NCBI RefSeq assembly: GCF_900090195.1
Contig: NZ_LT607803.1
Span: 1,736,001-1,800,000, forward strand
DNA from: Variovorax sp. HW608
GTDB lineage: Bacteria; Pseudomonadota; Gammaproteobacteria; Burkholderiales; Burkholderiaceae_C
Length of the DNA stretch: 64,000 nucleotides
Reading direction: 5' to 3'
The position numbers and the translations under genes are program-made. Below are positions 32,459-39,754 of this stretch, in pieces. The notes below the pieces were generated by a model that did not search any database, had not been told where the DNA came from, and saw only the letters and a list, made by a program, of their open reading frames with translations. How positions within the stretch are numbered: the stretch's first letter is position 1; every line of letters starts with the position of its first letter.

Positions 32459-34459
32459 TCATCCATGGCGCAACCGGAGCGCCTCGAACGACATCAGCTC
32501 GCCCGCGATCGCGCTGGCGGCCACGGTCGGCGGGCTCGCAAGCCATACGCTGCCGGGGCCGCCGCGCCCCGGAAAGTTGCGGTTGATCGCGCTCACCGTG
32601 ACCTGCCCTGCATCACTCGAACCGCCGGGCCCGCAGTTGCCGCAGGCGCCGCACGAGGGCTGCAGGATGCGCGCGCCCACGCGCTCGAAGGCATCGAGAT
32701 AGCCGGCCGCCACGCAGTAGTCGCGCACGGCGGTGGTGCCGAACTGAAGAAAGAGCTGCACGCCGGGCGCCACCCGCAAGCCGCGATCCGCGGCCCATCG
32801 CAGCACCGCGTGGTAGTGGTCGAAGTCCTCGCGCTTGCCCGCGGTGCACGAGCCGCCGTATGCGATGTCGATGCGGACCGGTGCCTCCACACTCTCCAGC
32901 GGCAATCCATTGCCGGGATCGCCGGGCGCGGCCACCATGGGTGCGACGGCGGCGCAGTCGACGTGCAACTCGTGCGCGTAGACGGCGCCCTCGTCGCTGC
33001 GCATCCACGGCTGCAAGTCGAAATCGATGCCGCGACGCTCGCGCAGGAAGCGCACCGTTTCCGCATCGGGTGCAACGATGCCGGTGAAGCCGCCGAGTTC
33101 GGCGCTCATGTTGGTCAGCGTCGCGCGCTCGTCGGTCGAGAGCGCCGCGATGCCCTCGCCTGTGAACTCGAACACCTTGCCGACGCCACCGCCGCTTCGG
33201 ATGAAAGGCAGCGCGAGCATGTGCAGCACGAGGTCTTTCGCGGTGACGCCCCGAGCCAGAATGCCGTCGAGCCGCACGCGCACCGACTGCGGCACGGTAA
33301 GCCGCACCGCGCCCGTGACGAAGGCGTTCGCCATGTCGGTCGTGCCCACGCCGAAGGCCACGCAGCCCAGCGCGCCACTGTGCGGCGTGTGCGAATCGGT
33401 GCCCACCACCAGTTGGCCCGGCAGCGCATAGCGCTCCGCGACCATCGCATGCGAGATGCCGGCCACGTTACTGCCGTCATCGAGCGCCGCTTCTTGCTCG
33501 GTCAGCGTGCGATGCGACCGCAGTCCGTAGGCGGCGACGAACGCACGCTGCGCATCAACCATGCGCCACACATTGGGCACCAGCCCGCCGCGCCGATGCG
33601 CCGGGCTTTCCTCGACGTAGGAGGTGTGGTCCTCGAACACCACGATCGAATCCGGCGCGTGCAGCAACAACGGCCGCCCGAAGTTCGCGTGCAGCATGTG
33701 TGCGGCCATGCCGGTGTAGTACTCGTGGATGAAGCGCCAGTCCGCGCGCACGAAGGCGCCATCGCCGGGCGATGGCTGCGCAGATGTGAGCCGCGTGCGC
33801 AGTGCATGGCGCGCCACGATCTTCTCGAACAGCGTGCGCGGCTGCTTTTGCTGCAGGCTCGCGACCGGCTGGACGTCCTTCATGGACTTCTGGCCGAAAC
33901 GCAGCAGCCCTCCGGCCTTCAGGATCGCGCCGGCCAGCGCATCGCGGCCCGTGACGAGTTCATCGACCGGGATCGCTTCGCCCGCCGCGATGCGTCCGAT
34001 GAGCCCGAAGTCCGTCGACGTGAAAAGCCCGATGTTGTCGGCGTTCTGCCGGTAGATGCGCTCGAAGCTCTCCGCGATGACAAGCCGCACGCCCGCGAGC
34101 TTCTCCGCTCGAGGGCTGTGTTCGCGCGACGAACCCTTGCCGTAGCGCCTGCCGGCCACCACCACCTCGATGCCCGAGGCGGCGATCGCACCGGTGCCGA
34201 CCGGCATGCGGTCGCCGGACTTGAAGCCGGTGTAGGGATAGCGGCCGAGCTTCTCGTCGTAGTGCGTGAGGATGGCGATCGGCGTGATCTCGTCGGTCGA
34301 GATGTCGTCGCGCAGCGGCTTGGCCTCTTCGAGCGAGATCGATTGTCCGCACAGCACGGCCTCGACCTGGGCGGGCGACTGGCTCAGGTAGAGAATGCGC
34401 GGCGCAAAGCGCAGCGACGCTGCTTCAGCGGGGAGATCGACGCTCGACGGTTCGGCCAT
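32459..34459 (-). CDS. aconitase-superfamily hydro-lyase with N-terminal swivel domain
   Basis: 666-residue fused enzyme. Residues ~40-180 form the small swivel (LeuD-like) domain, with DDISTDEITPIAIL and AGRRYGKGSSREHSPRAEK, the substrate-binding loop. Residues ~215-660 form the catalytic (LeuC-like) domain, with VVFEDHTSYVEE, VVGTDSHTPHSGALGCVAFG, and the Fe-S cysteine segments GGSCTAGKREDF and PSCGACGNCGPGG. Ordinary AcnA has the opposite order, large part first. The order here resembles AcnB more, but without its HEAT-like region. It probably isomerises or dehydrates a hydroxy-di/tricarboxylate. A LysR regulator upstream and a Bug receptor downstream suggest a specialised catabolic role rather than the TCA cycle. 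Confidence 0.85.
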   Translation of the reverse strand: MAEPSSVDLPAEAASLRFAPRILYLSQSPAQVEAVLCGQSISLEEAKPLRDDISTDEITPIAILTHYDEKLGRYPYTGFKSGDRMPVGTGAIAASGIEVVVAGRRYGKGSSREHSPRAEKLAGVRLVIAESFERIYRQNADNIGLFTSTDFGLIGRIAAGEAIPVDELVTGRDALAGAILKAGGLLRFGQKSMKDVQPVASLQQKQPRTLFEKIVARHALRTRLTSAQPSPGDGAFVRADWRFIHEYYTGMAAHMLHANFGRPLLLHAPDSIVVFEDHTSYVEESPAHRRGGLVPNVWRMVDAQRAFVAAYGLRSHRTLTEQEAALDDGSNVAGISHAMVAERYALPGQLVVGTDSHTPHSGALGCVAFGVGTTDMANAFVTGAVRLTVPQSVRVRLDGILARGVTAKDLVLHMLALPFIRSGGGVGKVFEFTGEGIAALSTDERATLTNMSAELGGFTGIVAPDAETVRFLRERRGIDFDLQPWMRSDEGAVYAHELHVDCAAVAPMVAAPGDPGNGLPLESVEAPVRIDIAYGGSCTAGKREDFDHYHAVLRWAADRGLRVAPGVQLFLQFGTTAVRDYCVAAGYLDAFERVGARILQPSCGACGNCGPGGSSDAGQVTVSAINRNFPGRGGPGSVWLASPPTVAASAIAGELMSFEALRLRHG

Positions 34460-34538
34460 GCGGCATGGTCACAGGCCCTGGGCTGGCGGAAAAGTGCCGA
34501 TCCGGCGCAGGGGCTCTCGCGAAATGCGAGATCGGTGC

Positions 34539-35426
34539 TTACCCGCGCAGGCTGTCGAGCAGCGCCTGCACCGCGCGCGGCTGCGGGTTGCGGTGCAGCG
34601 CGTAGAGGTGCAGGCTGCGCGCAGCCCACGGCTCGTCGAGCGCGCGCCGCGCAAAGCGCTGCGTCCCCGCGTAGGCCGCGGCGGCGCTCTGCGGAACGAT
34701 CGCGATGCCCAGGCCCGCCTCGACCATGCGGCAGACTGCGTCGAAGCTGCTGACCGTGACCTTGGGTGCGAACGGCCGTCCGGTGGCCTCGGCTCGCTCG
34801 TGCAGCGAACGGTCCAGTGCGCCGCCATGATGGATGCCGATCAGCGGATGCGCGAGCGCCTGCGAGAAAGTCACTCTGGAGAGCGCCGCAAGCGCGTGGT
34901 TCGCGGGCATCACCAGCTGCAGCGGATCGCTTGCGAAGTGCCATGCATCGAGCCCGGCCGGAACGGGCATCTCGACGCCCACGCCGATGTCCGCCCGATC
35001 GTCGAGGCAGGCGCGGATCACGTCAGGCGTGTCTTCCTCGTGCAGCAGGACGGTCACGCCCGCATGCGCGGCCATGAAGCGCTGCAGGCGCTCCGGCAGG
35101 AACCCGATCACGGCCGACATGTTGGCGTACAGCCGCACCGTGCCGCGCATCTCGGCGCCCTCGGCCTGCACTTCGCGCACCAAGGCCTGAAGGTCTTCGT
35201 CGATTTTCAGGCCGCGTTCGAACACGAGCCGCCCCGCGTCGGTCAACACGACACCGCGTGGCGAACGCACCAGCAGCGGCGTCCCGAAGGAGTGCTCCAG
35301 GTCGGCAAGCCGGCGGCTCAGGGCCGATGCGGCGATGTGCTCCTGTTCCGCGGCGCGCACGATCGAGCCGGCCTGCGCGGCAGCGACGAAGAGGCGGACG
35401 CTGTAGGAGTCGATGCGGCGAGCCAA
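34539..35426 (-). CDS. LysR family transcriptional regulator
   Basis: About 295 residues. The helix-turn-helix is near the N-terminus (RIDSYSVRLFVAAAQAGSI, then IAASALSRRLADLEHSFG), followed by the effector domain with FASDPLQLVMPANHALAAL and MVEAGLGIAIVPQSAA. No ATG fits; TTG 35426 gives a normal-length N-terminus but has no clear ribosome binding site, so the start is uncertain. It lies 79 bp upstream of the aconitase-like gene on the same strand and is its likely regulator. Confidence 0.83.
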   Translation of the reverse strand: MARRIDSYSVRLFVAAAQAGSIVRAAEQEHIAASALSRRLADLEHSFGTPLLVRSPRGVVLTDAGRLVFERGLKIDEDLQALVREVQAEGAEMRGTVRLYANMSAVIGFLPERLQRFMAAHAGVTVLLHEEDTPDVIRACLDDRADIGVGVEMPVPAGLDAWHFASDPLQLVMPANHALAALSRVTFSQALAHPLIGIHHGGALDRSLHERAEATGRPFAPKVTVSSFDAVCRMVEAGLGIAIVPQSAAAAYAGTQRFARRALDEPWAARSLHLYALHRNPQPRAVQALLDSLRG

Positions 35427-35485
35427 GGCGAAAAACGATGGGAGGACGACGGCAGGGATTGTCGCCGCCCGCTTCGGCCGGTCCG

Positions 35486-36511
35486 CTATTTGCCGGGCTC
35501 GGCCCAGTAGGCTTCGATGCGCTGGACCAGGCTGTCCGGCAGCGGCACATAGTCGAGCGCCCGCGCGTCGGCCTTGCCCTGCTCCAGCGACCATTTGAAG
35601 AAGCGCAGCGCCTCGGCCGTCTGCGCCGGGTTGCGCGGGTTTCGCGGCATCAGCGCGAAGGTGGTGGCGGTGATCGGCCAGGACTTCTCGCCCGGCGCGT
35701 CGGTCAAGAGCTCGTAGAAATCCGGCTTCGTCCAGCCCGTGCTCGCGGCTGCCGCCTCGAAGCTGTCGGGCGTCGGGCCGACGAAGGCGCCGCTCCTGTT
35801 CCTGAGCATCGGGTAGGTCATCTTGTGCTCGAGCGCGTAGGCGAGCTCGACGTAGCCGATCGATCCCTTGACGTAGTTGACGTAGCGGGCCACGCCGTCG
35901 TTGCCGCTGCCGCCGCTTCCGGCGGGCCACCTGACCATCGTTCCCTCGCCGACCTTCGTCTTCCACTCGTCGCTGACCTTGGAGAGGTAATTGACGAAAT
36001 TGAAGGTCGTGCCCGACGCATCGAGCCGGTGCATGGCCGTGATCCTGAGGTTCGGCAGCTCGACCTCGGGGTTCAGCGCGGCGATGGCCGCGTCGTTCCA
36101 GTTCGTGACCTTGCCGAGGTAGATGTCGGCCAGCAGCTCGCCCGTGAACCTCAGCCGGCCGGGCGCGATGCCGTCGAGGTTCACGACCGGCACCACGCCG
36201 CCGATCACGAGCGGGAACTGCATCAGGTCTGCGGATTTCAGTTCATCCGGCGCCAGCGGCTTGTCCGATGCGCCGAAGGCCACCTGGCCGGCCTTGACCT
36301 GCTGGATGCCGCTGCCGGAGCCGATCGCCAGGTAGTTGACCTTGACATTGGTCTTGGTGTGATAGCCCGAGGCCCATCGCAGCATGACCGGATAGACGAA
36401 GGTCGAGCCGGAGCCGGCGATGTCCGTCGCGGATGCGGTCTGCGCGAGAAGCATCGTGGCGGTCATTCCGAGCACGGTCTGAAGGGCACGGGGGCCGTTC
36501 GGTATTGCCAT
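35486..36511 (-). CDS. pstS: phosphate ABC transporter substrate-binding protein PstS
   Basis: 341-residue periplasmic phosphate receptor. The signal peptide ends near TASATDIAGSGSTFVYPV, and GSGSTF and GSGSGIQQV, the phosphate-binding Ser/Thr segments, are present. FGASDKPL, HRLDASGTTFNFVNYLS and ASTGWTKPDFY regions match PstS. The remaining pst genes are not on this strand beside it; upstream is a small membrane gene, downstream the LysR gene. It is thus an isolated pstS, or its partners lie elsewhere. No clear Pho box was seen in its 167-bp upstream region. Confidence 0.9.
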   Translation of the reverse strand: MAIPNGPRALQTVLGMTATMLLAQTASATDIAGSGSTFVYPVMLRWASGYHTKTNVKVNYLAIGSGSGIQQVKAGQVAFGASDKPLAPDELKSADLMQFPLVIGGVVPVVNLDGIAPGRLRFTGELLADIYLGKVTNWNDAAIAALNPEVELPNLRITAMHRLDASGTTFNFVNYLSKVSDEWKTKVGEGTMVRWPAGSGGSGNDGVARYVNYVKGSIGYVELAYALEHKMTYPMLRNRSGAFVGPTPDSFEAAAASTGWTKPDFYELLTDAPGEKSWPITATTFALMPRNPRNPAQTAEALRFFKWSLEQGKADARALDYVPLPDSLVQRIEAYWAEPGK

Positions 36512-36678
36512 GGTCGTGGGTCCTCACAAGCGCGGGGAGTATGAGGGGGCCTTTTGGGCTTGCCAACACGACGAATGGCCGATGAGGGCGGTGTCGGCTT
36601 AGGGTCGGCGGCGTCAGCCGGCCGGCTTCCGCGACGCGAAGGCGATGACCGTAGGTAGCGATTGACCGATTTCTGCGT

Positions 36679-36951
36679 TCAGCGTCGGCGAATCCAACGC
36701 TGCGCGGCCTGCCAGAGATATTCGCGCTCACCCCGGGCCAGCTCTCCACGTGTCTTTTCCCACCGCTGAAGACTGGCGATGCGGCCTAGGAACCGAGACC
36801 ACACCAAGATCAGCCCACCGCATAGGGAGATCGCCCAGGACAACGAACCAGGATGAAAAAGAAATCCAAGGCCCAAGAGCGCGACGCCGGCAACTGCCAA
36901 GGGCCATTCCCATTGAATGGGGTAGTCAAGATGCTCGGGGACATCGGTCAT
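36679..36951 (-). CDS. small membrane protein, unknown function
   Basis: 90-residue protein from ATG 36951, or a few residues more from an upstream TTG. It has two close hydrophobic segments, PLAVAGVALLGLGFLF and WAISLCGGLILVWS, followed by a basic, Trp-rich tail ending RWIRRR. I do not recognise the family. Codon use is like the surrounding high-GC genes. It is on the same strand as, and 167 bp upstream of, pstS, and follows the low-GC lipoprotein array. Confidence 0.55.
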   Translation of the reverse strand: MTDVPEHLDYPIQWEWPLAVAGVALLGLGFLFHPGSLSWAISLCGGLILVWSRFLGRIASLQRWEKTRGELARGEREYLWQAAQRWIRRR

Positions 36952-37056
36952 CTTCCCGGAGGATCTTTCTTCATCGAGCAAGTACCAGTTTGTCGTAAAT
37001 TAAGGCACCCGAGCTCCGCGAAATTTTTTCCGAGTTGAGTCGGCCGCTTTACTCAA

Positions 37057-37707
37057 TCAATTCGGTGCAGCAGGAAATATCTGATCACTTTCCTTTTCCC
37101 TGGGGGAAGAATTCATTGACTTAAACCAAGTTCGACTCAGTCGCCTCACTTTTAACGCTCCGTCGGGGGATGGGTAAATTGTCGTCTCAATCGCAGTGGC
37201 TGAACCTCCAGTGCCTTCACTCCCCGAGGCGATGGAGAATTGCCGTAAGACCAGATGGTTTTTTGCATCGCACCCCACTCGATCGGAATTAATTGAGATG
37301 ATCGTTGTTGCATACACTTCCCCATCGCCTCCGCGCAAAGAAACCTCCAGTTCGTCCTTTGTGGTAACGATCTCAGTAATAGCCGCATCGTTGAAACTTC
37401 TTCTTTTTTCGATAAATTCTTTAAACGGAAGGCCGCCATAAGGCAGCGGCTTCAGACCGCGCGAAGTTGAGAAGCGAGTGCCGACAGTATTTTTCGAAGA
37501 ATCGCCAAGTAAATCGAACAAATTTCCTCGATCCATGTAACGCCCGTCTATTGATTCACATGGCTTCTGCCGATGGATTGGAATGCGCCATTGTGGATCG
37601 ACCTCTTGAATGGAAAGTGCACACGCAGATAGCACCATTGCTCCGCCTGCAAAGACAGACAATCGAATCATTGCATTCATTGTTTTTGCGTCGATGAATG
37701 AATTCAT
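37057..37707 (-). CDS. paralogous lipoprotein 4 of the TPS-locus array
   Basis: 216 residues from ATG 37707, which has GGAGAC 9 bases upstream. The lipoprotein signal ends at VLSAC (Cys29). The mature part carries the shared pattern of the array: VDPQWRIPI, CESIDGRYMDRG, then VGCDAKNHLVLRQFSIASGS, then MNSSPREK near the end. Of the four copies it most resembles copy 2, sharing EKRR.FN...I.EI and FSI.SGSEGT.G. It is the last gene of the exoprotein operon. The gene is clearly poorer in GC than the surroundings. I know of no named family for it. Confidence 0.8.
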   Translation of the reverse strand: MNSFIDAKTMNAMIRLSVFAGGAMVLSACALSIQEVDPQWRIPIHRQKPCESIDGRYMDRGNLFDLLGDSSKNTVGTRFSTSRGLKPLPYGGLPFKEFIEKRRSFNDAAITEIVTTKDELEVSLRGGDGEVYATTIISINSDRVGCDAKNHLVLRQFSIASGSEGTGGSATAIETTIYPSPDGALKVRRLSRTWFKSMNSSPREKESDQIFPAAPN

Positions 37708-37805
37708 CTGACTGTCTCCAATCGGTAGACTGCTGCTGCGGCGCCAGGCCCTGTATCGCTTGCCGCTCGTTCCGGAGCATGCGCGGGTAAGAAATTTTCG
37801 AAATA

Positions 37806-38432
37806 TCAATATGCAGGCTCAAAAATCAGCGTTACTTGATTTTCTTTTCTAGGTGGCGATCGCATGGTTTTAATCCAATTCCGCCTCCAGCGATGAACCT
37901 CTAACGAGCCATCTTGCAGCTTATGAAACACTACTTCGCTCGCGTGCGCCTGGCGAGGAGTTAGCTCTGCACCACCAACGCGGGAGAACTCTCTTAATAC
38001 AAGATTGCCACTGGCGTCACAGCCAACATTGGGATGATCGAATGAAATGCGCCTTCCTTCATATGGGAGTTTGTCGCCGCCGTACAAGGTGATTTCCATT
38101 CCAGACGAAATTTTTCTCACCTCGACAAAAGAGTTTGCATCAAACAATTTCCGTTGCTCGCGAGGGTCTTTGGCGTCCAGCGGACTAATGCGCCTTTCAT
38201 ATCGCACAAAGGTTGAAAATTTCGGCGCAGAGTAATTGATGGAGGAATCGTCGAACTGTCTAAAAAAAAGTCCTTTGCCTGAGTAATTTCCGTCTATGGA
38301 CAGACAATTCTCGCGAGAAACGATTGGGACTTTCCACAGAGGATCTCCCTCTCGGATAACGGCAGTGCCACAGCTCGCGGTCGAAAGAATGGCGGCTAAA
38401 GATATGGTTGATATCCAACGATCGATCATCAT
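37806..38432 (-). CDS. paralogous lipoprotein 3 of the TPS-locus array
   Basis: 208 residues from ATG 38432, 15 bp after the stop of copy 2. The lipobox is STASC (Cys21). Shared array motifs are REGDPLWKVPI, NCLSIDGNYSGKGLFFRQF, DHPNVGCDASGNLVLREFS and MRSPPRKE. It is closest to copy 1, with which it shares HPxVGCDxxGNLVLR.F, GAEL and a C-terminal LIF. The protein should sit in the outer or inner membrane facing the periplasm or surface. The residue after the lipid Cys is Gly, not Asp, so export to the outer membrane is likely. Confidence 0.8.
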   Translation of the reverse strand: MMIDRWISTISLAAILSTASCGTAVIREGDPLWKVPIVSRENCLSIDGNYSGKGLFFRQFDDSSINYSAPKFSTFVRYERRISPLDAKDPREQRKLFDANSFVEVRKISSGMEITLYGGDKLPYEGRRISFDHPNVGCDASGNLVLREFSRVGGAELTPRQAHASEVVFHKLQDGSLEVHRWRRNWIKTMRSPPRKENQVTLIFEPAY

Positions 38433-38447
38433 TTTTTTCCGGAGCAA

Positions 38448-39080
38448 TCATCGAGATGCCGAACGAAATCTTAATTTTTCCATTGCCTCTCGCTTTGGTG
38501 GGGAATTCATGGTTCTCGCCCAATATCTACCGATTTCGTTAACCGCTAGTGAACCATCGTCTAGTCTACTAATAATTCTCTCGGTCGCGCGTGCTGTTCC
38601 CCTGGTGCCTTCGCTGCCGGACGTAATTGAGAATTCCCGTAGAGTCAAATTATTATTGGAATCGCAACCCACGTACTCGGAAGAGGCGCGGATCGCTGTT
38701 CTTGCATACAAAATTCCGTTGCCGCCGTGCAGAAAAGCTTCCCAACCCTCCGGTGTCTTCTTGATTTCTACAATCGCCGACCTGTTGAACTCCCTTCGCT
38801 TTTCAACGAGAGCCGCTGCGGGCAGCCCCGAATAGGGAAAGGAGTGAAATCCTTCCGTCGCAGAGAATTTTTGCGCCGCCGCTCTTCTTGCTGACGAATC
38901 CCTTAATTTCTCGAAGAGCATTCCTTCATCCAGGTAACGCCAATTTATCGGGTTGCACATCTTTTCATTGGAGAAGGCAATTTTCCATGTGAAATCGATC
39001 TCTCGAATTACGGGCGCACAACCAAAAAGGATGAAAACGCAAAAGGGTAGTGCAAATAAGCGAAAGCATTGTTCTCTCAT
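38448..39080 (-). CDS. paralogous lipoprotein 2 of the TPS-locus array
   Basis: 210 residues from ATG 39080. The lipobox is ILFGC (Cys21), followed by Ala. Array motifs: REIDFTWKIAF, CNPINWRYLDEGMLFEKLRDS, EYVGCDSNNNLTLREFSITS and MNSPPKRE. It pairs with copy 4 rather than with its neighbours: both have FSI.SGSEGT.G.A.A.E and an EKRR.FN..AI.EI segment. The low GC and runs of A/T are obvious on reading. It lies 68 bp after copy 1. Confidence 0.8.
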   Translation of the reverse strand: MREQCFRLFALPFCVFILFGCAPVIREIDFTWKIAFSNEKMCNPINWRYLDEGMLFEKLRDSSARRAAAQKFSATEGFHSFPYSGLPAAALVEKRREFNRSAIVEIKKTPEGWEAFLHGGNGILYARTAIRASSEYVGCDSNNNLTLREFSITSGSEGTRGTARATERIISRLDDGSLAVNEIGRYWARTMNSPPKREAMEKLRFRSASR

Positions 39081-39148
39081 TTTGATATTTCCAGGATTGC
39101 GAGATGATGAACCTCCGGCGACAAAAATTTCCGAGTCCTGCTACATCT

Positions 39149-39754
39149 CTATCGGGCAGACGGAAAGATAAGGATGGTTTCAGTTGACCTATCAGGAGAC
39201 CGGTTCATTGAACTCTTCCACTCGCGATCCAGGCGAGAGACTTCAAGCGATTCATCCGCGAGCTTTCTAAATCGTCTCTCCGAGGCAAAGGCTGACCCTC
39301 CTGATAGCTCCGCTCCCCACAAGGCTCTGAAGCTTCTCAAAACCAAATTCCCGTTGTCATCGCAGCCGACATCCGGGTGATTCATTGCGAGGGAGGTATT
39401 GCTGTAAATCTCACCTTCTTTTCCGATCATTTGGATTTGCCAAATTTGGTCAATTTTCCGGACTTCCGCGATCATTTTTGGTTGCATCGCTTCGTGCGGA
39501 GTTGAAATTAATTGAACTCCATTTGAATATCTCTCCTCCCCCGGCGGTCGCGGTGGAAAATAGGGGTCCTGAAATTGCCGAAGAAGCAGATCGTTGTCGA
39601 TATATCTGCCGTCAATGGATTTGCAATTTGCGGCCGGACGCATGGAGAACTTCCACTGCGGATCGCCAATCTCGATTTTTCCGGTATAGCAGCCGGTTAA
39701 ACAGAAGGAAAGCAAGACAGTTGCACACCATCTTGGCAAACTCGATTGCTTCAT
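39149..39754 (-). CDS. paralogous lipoprotein 1, translationally coupled to the FhaB-like gene
   Basis: 201 residues from ATG 39754, which overlaps the TGA of the exoprotein gene (ATGA at 39751-39754). The lipobox is CLTGC (Cys22), followed by Tyr. Array motifs: IGDPQWKFSM, NCKSIDGRYIDNDLLLRQF, NHPDVGCDDNGNLVLRSF and MNRSPDRS. The C-terminal ILIF resembles copy 3. The overlap makes synthesis of this lipoprotein dependent on translation of the exoprotein, which strongly suggests a functional partnership such as immunity, chaperoning or surface anchoring. None of these roles is shown by the sequence alone. Confidence 0.85.
   Translation of the reverse strand: MKQSSLPRWCATVLLSFCLTGCYTGKIEIGDPQWKFSMRPAANCKSIDGRYIDNDLLLRQFQDPYFPPRPPGEERYSNGVQLISTPHEAMQPKMIAEVRKIDQIWQIQMIGKEGEIYSNTSLAMNHPDVGCDDNGNLVLRSFRALWGAELSGGSAFASERRFRKLADESLEVSRLDREWKSSMNRSPDRSTETILIFPSAR

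Noticed and set aside
36512..36678. Pho box upstream of pstS
   Set aside because: One GTCAT is present, but no second repeat 11 bp away was found.
37010..37062. Possible terminator after the lipoprotein array (TTGAGT/ACTCAA stem)
   Set aside because: The stem is only 6 bp with a 10-base loop, and on the transcribed strand it is followed by an A-run rather than a T-run.
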